From assembly GCA_033026295.1 (NCBI GenBank), contig CM065185.1:930001-994000 (forward strand): a stretch of DNA of 64,000 bases, read 5' to 3'. Position 1 is the first letter of the stretch. Each line of letters starts with the position of its first letter. Origin of the DNA: Channa striata. Taxonomy: Eukaryota; Chordata; Actinopteri; Anabantiformes; Channidae. The notes below the pieces were generated by a model that had not been told where the DNA came from, did not search any database, and was given only the letters and a program-made list of their open reading frames with translations. Of the stretch, positions 58,701 through 64,000 are shown piece by piece. Position numbers and translations under genes: made by a program.

Positions 58701-61700
58701 ACCTTACCAGGACTTTAAATTTAAAAAGGAAGTTTCTTGCATAAAAAATATCAAATTCATTAAAGCAGCAGCCCTAAGACAAAAATGGCCAGCATCCACA
58801 TTTATTCCTATTTAGACTAGACAGGTTCCTCTAAAAAGCATTCTAAGAACTTTTATGGTTCGCAGTTCCTGCGGTCCAAACACATGAAAAAAGGGGAACT
58901 TGCAGTTACAGTTGTCAGAACTATATAAAAGTTCAGCTCTGAAAGCTCATGTTACTGTAGCTATTATCTCATGTCAGTTAGGTCCCCAAAGAACTGATTC
59001 CATCCAGAGTTTAGGGGAAGGGTTGCTATGGAGTTTCACTTTGGGCTACAACTTCAGCTTCTTTTTTGCTTTTATAATTTCACTTTTGGCAAACAGGAGC
59101 TTTTAAAGTGTGCCAGACTATCTGTTAGTAGTTCCTGTTTGAGCAGATACCCAGAGATGCAGCCAACTCACACTGGACTACTTTGATACTAAAATTGTGA
59201 TGACCCTCAGGCTAGTTCTGGAGATTCTTTTTCTAACATTTCTGAACAGATTTATGAACCTTTAATCACCATGGACATCTGGGATAATTATATTTTCAGA
59301 CAGTGTCCGTCAAGCTAAATCATATATTTTATATCATGTCACGTTCAGATATGAATTATAATTCTTAGGGGTGACATTACAACATTTGACACAAATTACA
59401 GCAATCAGGCTGTAAGGGTTTTAAAGTACCTTAATGTCCTCCATTTGCTGCTGTAACAGATGCCTGTGTTAAGCAGACCAAACCACAGGCTTAAGTACAA
59501 TTCTAATTTCCTATTGATTTTACAATACAGCGTCTCTCCTTTTTAGCTCATGCTGTGTTTCTTCCTCACATCTCTCACTCTGTGCCTTCACTGCAAGTGT
59601 TATTGATCGCTGCACAGTGCTCTGCGTGAACATGCAAAAAGAGAGCCGTTAGTTTAACATTTTTTCGCCGACCAATTACCAAAACACCTCGCTTTGCACG
59701 TGAAGAAGGTGGGCATCGTTTACATACAGGATGATTGTCAGCAGCAAATGCTTTATCCACTTAACATGCCATCCCTGTACATTGTGGTCAACTGCTGGCT
59801 CTATCTCCTCTTACCTCTCTACCATGTTTCACTCGATGTGGCAGTAAGAGATGTGTGTTTATTGACTCAACAAAACGTAGGTCAGGTGTGATTTGTAAAA
59901 GCCAAATGGTCGATAGCAATCAGAGAAGCCACAACTCAACAATGAACTTGTGAACATATCTTTTTGCATATATATGTTTGGCTAATTTTTTTTTTTAATA
60001 GTTTAAATTGAATAGATTGGAAAAGATGAAAAGGAACACAAGGGCTTCCTGTCTTGAGAATTTAAATTGCAAGAGGAAGCAACAGTATTTAGAAAAAACT
60101 AATAACAACAAATGAATTAATAGATTTCCAGTGGCTCTGTGAAACATCTGCTAATTCCTTCATAAGGCAGCACTCCTCTACTGAACTACTGTATTATCCC
60201 CACAGAAAGTCAGAACACATTCTCCAACTCACCAAAGGAAAGGCAGGGGAAAACTCACGAGATGGCAGTAATGTCAACAACTCATACTGTTGCCTTACTG
60301 CAGTACACTACAGTATGTGTGTTTTTACATTAATTTCTCAAAGTTAATGTGACAATTTCTTATTGATGTCAGAATGGCAAATGCAGCACTTCTGGGGAGG
60401 AAAGTATGGTATCAAATGTGGATGTCTGCATGTCTGTGGATGTGTCTGTTGTTATTCTGTTATTCTTGTCTAGACTGTTCACTATATAGAATGTAAAAAC
60501 GTAATCTGATCTAAACTGTTATAATACACAGAGCATAGTCAAATGGCATTGGTAATTTCCCTGCTCTTATATTTACCCCCCCCCCCCAAAAAAAAATAAA
60601 AAATAAAATAAAACTTTTGAACTTTACTGCTTTTAACAGAACAACAGAACTAGATGCACACAGGATGTAATTTACAGATGGTCACATTCTCTAATGTAGT
60701 TTCATTTTGACGCACACATTATTGTTTGGCAGTTGAAAGGAAGTGACTTTTAACCCTGCCTTTAAAGGTGATAATTTGCTGGCACATGCAAAGCACACTG
60801 CTGCTTCATGTGTTTCCAGCCTTTTTCCTACTATCTGTAACTGTTTTACTGTAGAATCACAGTAGTCAAGCTACATTTGGTTTTAACAGTAAGTGTTTTA
60901 TAAAGGTTTTGCATGACAACACTTAAAGCTTGTGAAGCAACAGTTAAGCAGCAATGGGACCACCTGTCTTGGAGTAGTTCAGTTACTTTGGGTGTTTAGG
61001 AGACTATTTTCGTGACTAGAGCCAGAATCTACACATAAACCTTGTTTTTATTGCCACTTTCATGTTGGCATAAATTCTTCAAGCAGGATAAGCTTATACA
61101 TGCATATAAAAAATGATGTTTATGTGACAGAGGCAACAATGTGAGGTTGTGCTTGGATTCGGCCATTTATTTGTGAAAATATCTCAGTTTAGTTCTAGTC
61201 ACAAATACTTTGTTGTGATGATATATTGACAATTTTAGTTATATAGTATATAAACATTTATTGGTTCTCAGCTGTACTCAATATCTGTTCAATCTTTCTT
61301 TCATTCATCAATACTACCCAAATTTTTCTAGGCATGTGTCATTCTAGATATTTTTGGTGATTTGGTGGTGTCCATAGAGGATTGTGCTGTCCATTCAGGA
61401 GTGAACTAAAATATATTTTACTTTATTCACAGAGTTACCAAGCTTGTGCAATGTACAATAAATAAGCAAATGTACAGATATGAAAGATATTACCTGTGGA
61501 AATAGTGGAATCAAAATTTAGTGAAAGATCTTCACAGTATTAGGCCATTTCAGGTCACTTGCTTTGCACATCTTCCTTTGTCTCTGGCCTCATCAGCATA
61601 TTCTGTTGAATTTATGAAACATTCCTGAAAACCTTTTACTGGAAGTGAGATCTCAAACGTTACTTATATGTAGTTGCAATTCACTTTAGTTGCAGCCAAT

Positions 61701-62019
61701 TATTCCATTTCACATCTGGAATGCACATTAATTATGTGATGTTGAGTGCAGTGCAGTATTTACCTAAATTAAAATTATATTACCTGAATGTCTGTACATC
61801 AAATACATTTAAATAAAATTATGGTGGCTTCACAAACTATTTAGGCAACTTCCCATTTTGCAAAATACTTTGTGGTTGTTGGGTGGTTTGGTTTGGTTCT
61901 TAAGATCCGACATCCATTAGTGATTGAAAAAACAAATACAAACCTCTGCTGTAGTCAGTGGTTCTCACTTTAGCCCATCTTCTGTAAGATTGATGTATTC
62001 AAAATCAATAAAACAAAAG

Positions 62020-62150
62020 AGCATCTTGGTAGCAGAATAGTTAAAGTGCATAACACACAGCACCCTGGGTTTGAGTAAAACAAGGGCACATGCCACATGC
62101 CATAACCCCTCTCTTGTCCAATGTCTCACAAATCAAGTCTAATTTACAAA
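62020..62150 (+). mobile_element. Decayed tRNA-derived SINE
   Basis: 'tggtagcagaatagttaaag' resembles a tRNA A box region, and 'cctgggtttgagta' a B box (consensus GGTTCGANTCC). The following 'gcacatgccacatgccataa' and 'cccctctcttgtccaatgtc' match the body of a common fish SINE ('ctgccacatgc..cctctctctc'). It is short, with no clear tail. Confidence 0.5.
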
Positions 62151-63188
62151 ATGTTCATAGCCTTTGCTGTGGCAAATTTCATTTACTAGACATATTTGGA
62201 ACCCACATACAAGTGCCAGGACAAAAACAAACCTAGAACTCAGTAGACCTCCACATCAATGATCAGGGCAAGATAAATAGCAATTTCTAAAGTACTAGAG
62301 TTCTTCCAGAAGTGTTCTAGTGTTGGCCATCTGTCCAAACTGAGTAATCAGATGGGAATAATACATATTTCTTTTAAAGATATAGTTATTGTAAAAATAA
62401 TCTAGTTTTTTGTATGGAATGCATTGCACTGGCAGGAATATGGCTGTGGCAGGTACATAAACAGTGGTGGAAAAAAATTGTAAGGACAATCATCGTAAGA
62501 ACTACAACTTCACACATTTAAAGAAATGCATTTTTTTTTTTATAAAAACAAATGGATAGAGAGACAAGAGTTGCTCCACTTAACCAATCAGTGTAAACAG
62601 GCAGGCATTAGTACCTCTGATTTATTCTTTTCAGTAGCCTTATTTAAAATAAATATTTGCTCATGGGAAGCCTGTTTGACCATCTCTAGTTGTCATTTCC
62701 ACTAATACATCTCCTTCTTCTCAGCTCTGCCCCCTATGTGGAGTATGATGAGCATGAGCTCCGTGCTCACAGAGCAGGGGGTGAGTAAGAGCAGAGAGGC
62801 TGCTCCATAAACTCCAAAACCATATTTTCCAAACTACTAATCTCATTTTCTGCTTGCCAAAGTACCAAAAACAAATAGAGATCCCAGTCAAAACCAACCT
62901 CTCTAGCACTGGTTCACCCAAATAATTGTCCACATTTACATGCTCAATTTCTTACTGGTAAATGCCAAATGAAACACTGGACACTGTGGAGGCCTGGCTG
63001 TAGTGAAGATTTCTCAAAAACAAAGAGTCAGATGTAACATAATGAAACAAATTTTTGGCATCAGTCTCTACTTTAGGTGTGTGTTTAATGGAACTTTTTC
63101 AGCCAGAACATTATATTTTCTGGTAAGATCTAGTGAACCATGATTTGTATGGGTGACATTTTACAATTTATTAACAATTACTGTAACT

Positions 63189-63249
63189 AATTGGTCAATG
63201 TCATTTTGTCAAAATAAAAATGACATTGACCAATTTGTCAAAATAAAAA
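63189..63249. repeat. Perfect 19-bp hairpin with duplicated loop
   Basis: aattggtcaatgtcatttt at 63189-63207 is exactly complementary to 63217-63235, with a 9-base loop. The 16-base block tttgtcaaaataaaaa occurs at 63205-63220 and again at 63234-63249. This is the same arm, block, inverted arm, block order as at 27711-27775. Confidence 0.95.
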
Positions 63250-64000
63250 ACACAAAGTAAATTATGTGTATGGACAGTATGGATTGCAGTAAGATGTACT
63301 GATAGTGCAGTCATATGTGATAGTGTAGTGATCTATCCGTGTCAGTGATTTTAGTAGAATGATGATTACTCTTTAAAACAGCACATTGAGTTACATACAT
63401 ACAACAGACATAAAGCAGCAGTCATCCACAGAAAGGGACAGAGAAATTTGAATTACATATACTTATATATGTTTTATGTACTGTAAGTCATATACCTTTG
63501 CTTAAGTAGAAATGTCAGTGTGGTACTTCTACATTAACTACAGTAAATGCCTATGTATTTGTGTTTTGACATTTTTTGGTGGGTTTACTTGCATATCCAT
63601 CACTGCATTTAAAGTTCAGGGTTGTCACACCATAACAACAAGTAAAACTTCAAGGCCTCAGGTGTGGTTCAGCTTGGGCTTTTAAGATTTGACTGTGCTT
63701 TGCATTTTTTTTTAGAAATGGTTAATACACATGCTATATGTGACTGTTAATGTGTTGTTTATTAAGACGGAGTACAGTCCCTCGCTAATCTTAATGAAAT
63801 ACTGCCAGATCCTCAGCATAACTATGGGAAAGATTTTGTAAAGCTGTAATCGGTCAAATTGGATGTTGTACTGGAAGATCGCATGGTTTCAGCAAAAATA
63901 AAAAACAACCACCACCTGTTTGGGAACACTGTTGTTTAAGTAGTATGTATTTGAATGCATGGAATCTCTCTGTCACAATCCAGTCCGCCAGTTGCATAAT

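Larger units (their letters stand above)
47147..64000 (+). other. astn1: astn1 intron 1 (5' 16.9 kb)
   Basis: From the donor at 47147 to the window end no sequence matching the next astrotactin exon was seen, so all of this is read as intron. It holds a diverged direct duplication (47.6 and 48.4 kb), a Tc1-like remnant (53.7 kb), a 3-kb element with short terminal repeats (54.2-57.2 kb), a decayed SINE (62.0 kb) and a hairpin (63.2 kb). A C10/A-rich tract lies at 60578-60610. The rest is AT-rich without recognisable structure. miR-488, which sits in an ASTN1 intron in mammals, was not recognised here. Confidence 0.75.

Noticed and set aside
47147..64000. Second astn1 exon or an intronic miR-488 hairpin
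   Set aside because: Both were looked for by eye and not recognised; they probably lie beyond the window.

Overview
The window reads as nuclear DNA of a ray-finned (teleost) fish. It is AT-rich and gene-poor, its exons are short and split by GT-AG introns, and its repeats are typical of fish genomes: an L2-like LINE, RTE-clade LINEs, tRNA-headed SINEs, a ZBED/GTF2I-type hAT element and a foldback repeat. Only one ordinary host gene is secure. It is the first coding exon of astn1 (astrotactin-1), plus strand, 46834-47146, under a CpG-rich promoter. The rest of the window to 64000 is the start of its first intron.

Layout. 0-3.5 kb holds no gene, but has a degenerate A-rich minisatellite at 1.4-1.77 kb. 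3.5-4.7 kb is an isolated CpG-rich block with an inverted CCAAT box and a purine-rich flank, probably the promoter or first exon of a neighbouring gene. In mammals BRINP2 lies head-to-head with ASTN1, so a minus-strand brinp2-like gene is a guess. 5.5-21 kb holds a tRNA-type SINE, an internally deleted L2-like LINE, a dead Pim-like kinase with its introns preserved, LINE fragments, and a decayed hAT transposon. 23.4-36.9 kb is a dense transposon island. Its centre is a 6.3-kb element with terminal inverted repeats (28064-34384) that carries two convergent, decayed genes: a HECT-like protein on plus and an rve/DDE integrase on minus. Beside it sit a deleted RTE LINE (24.9-25.8 kb) and an L2-like LINE with a second RTE inside it (34.5-36.9 kb). 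36.9-46.7 kb shows no gene. The astn1 intron holds a diverged 800-bp-spaced tandem duplication, a 3-kb element with short perfect terminal repeats, SINE and Tc1-like remnants, and a perfect 19-bp hairpin.

How the parts relate. The host content is a neuronal adhesion and trafficking gene with a long first intron. Nearly everything else is mobile DNA at various stages of decay. The RTE LINEs share tail sequence with the SINE at 5.6 kb and the fragment at 21 kb, so LINE and parasite SINE can both be seen in one window. The TIR element pairing an integrase with a ubiquitin-ligase-like gene is the most unusual item. Two separate loci (27.7 and 63.2 kb) carry the same inverted-copy-plus-direct-copy pattern expected from replication template switching.

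All calls were made by eye from sequence and remembered family patterns. No alignment or database search was run, and repeat boundaries are approximate unless a terminal repeat is given.
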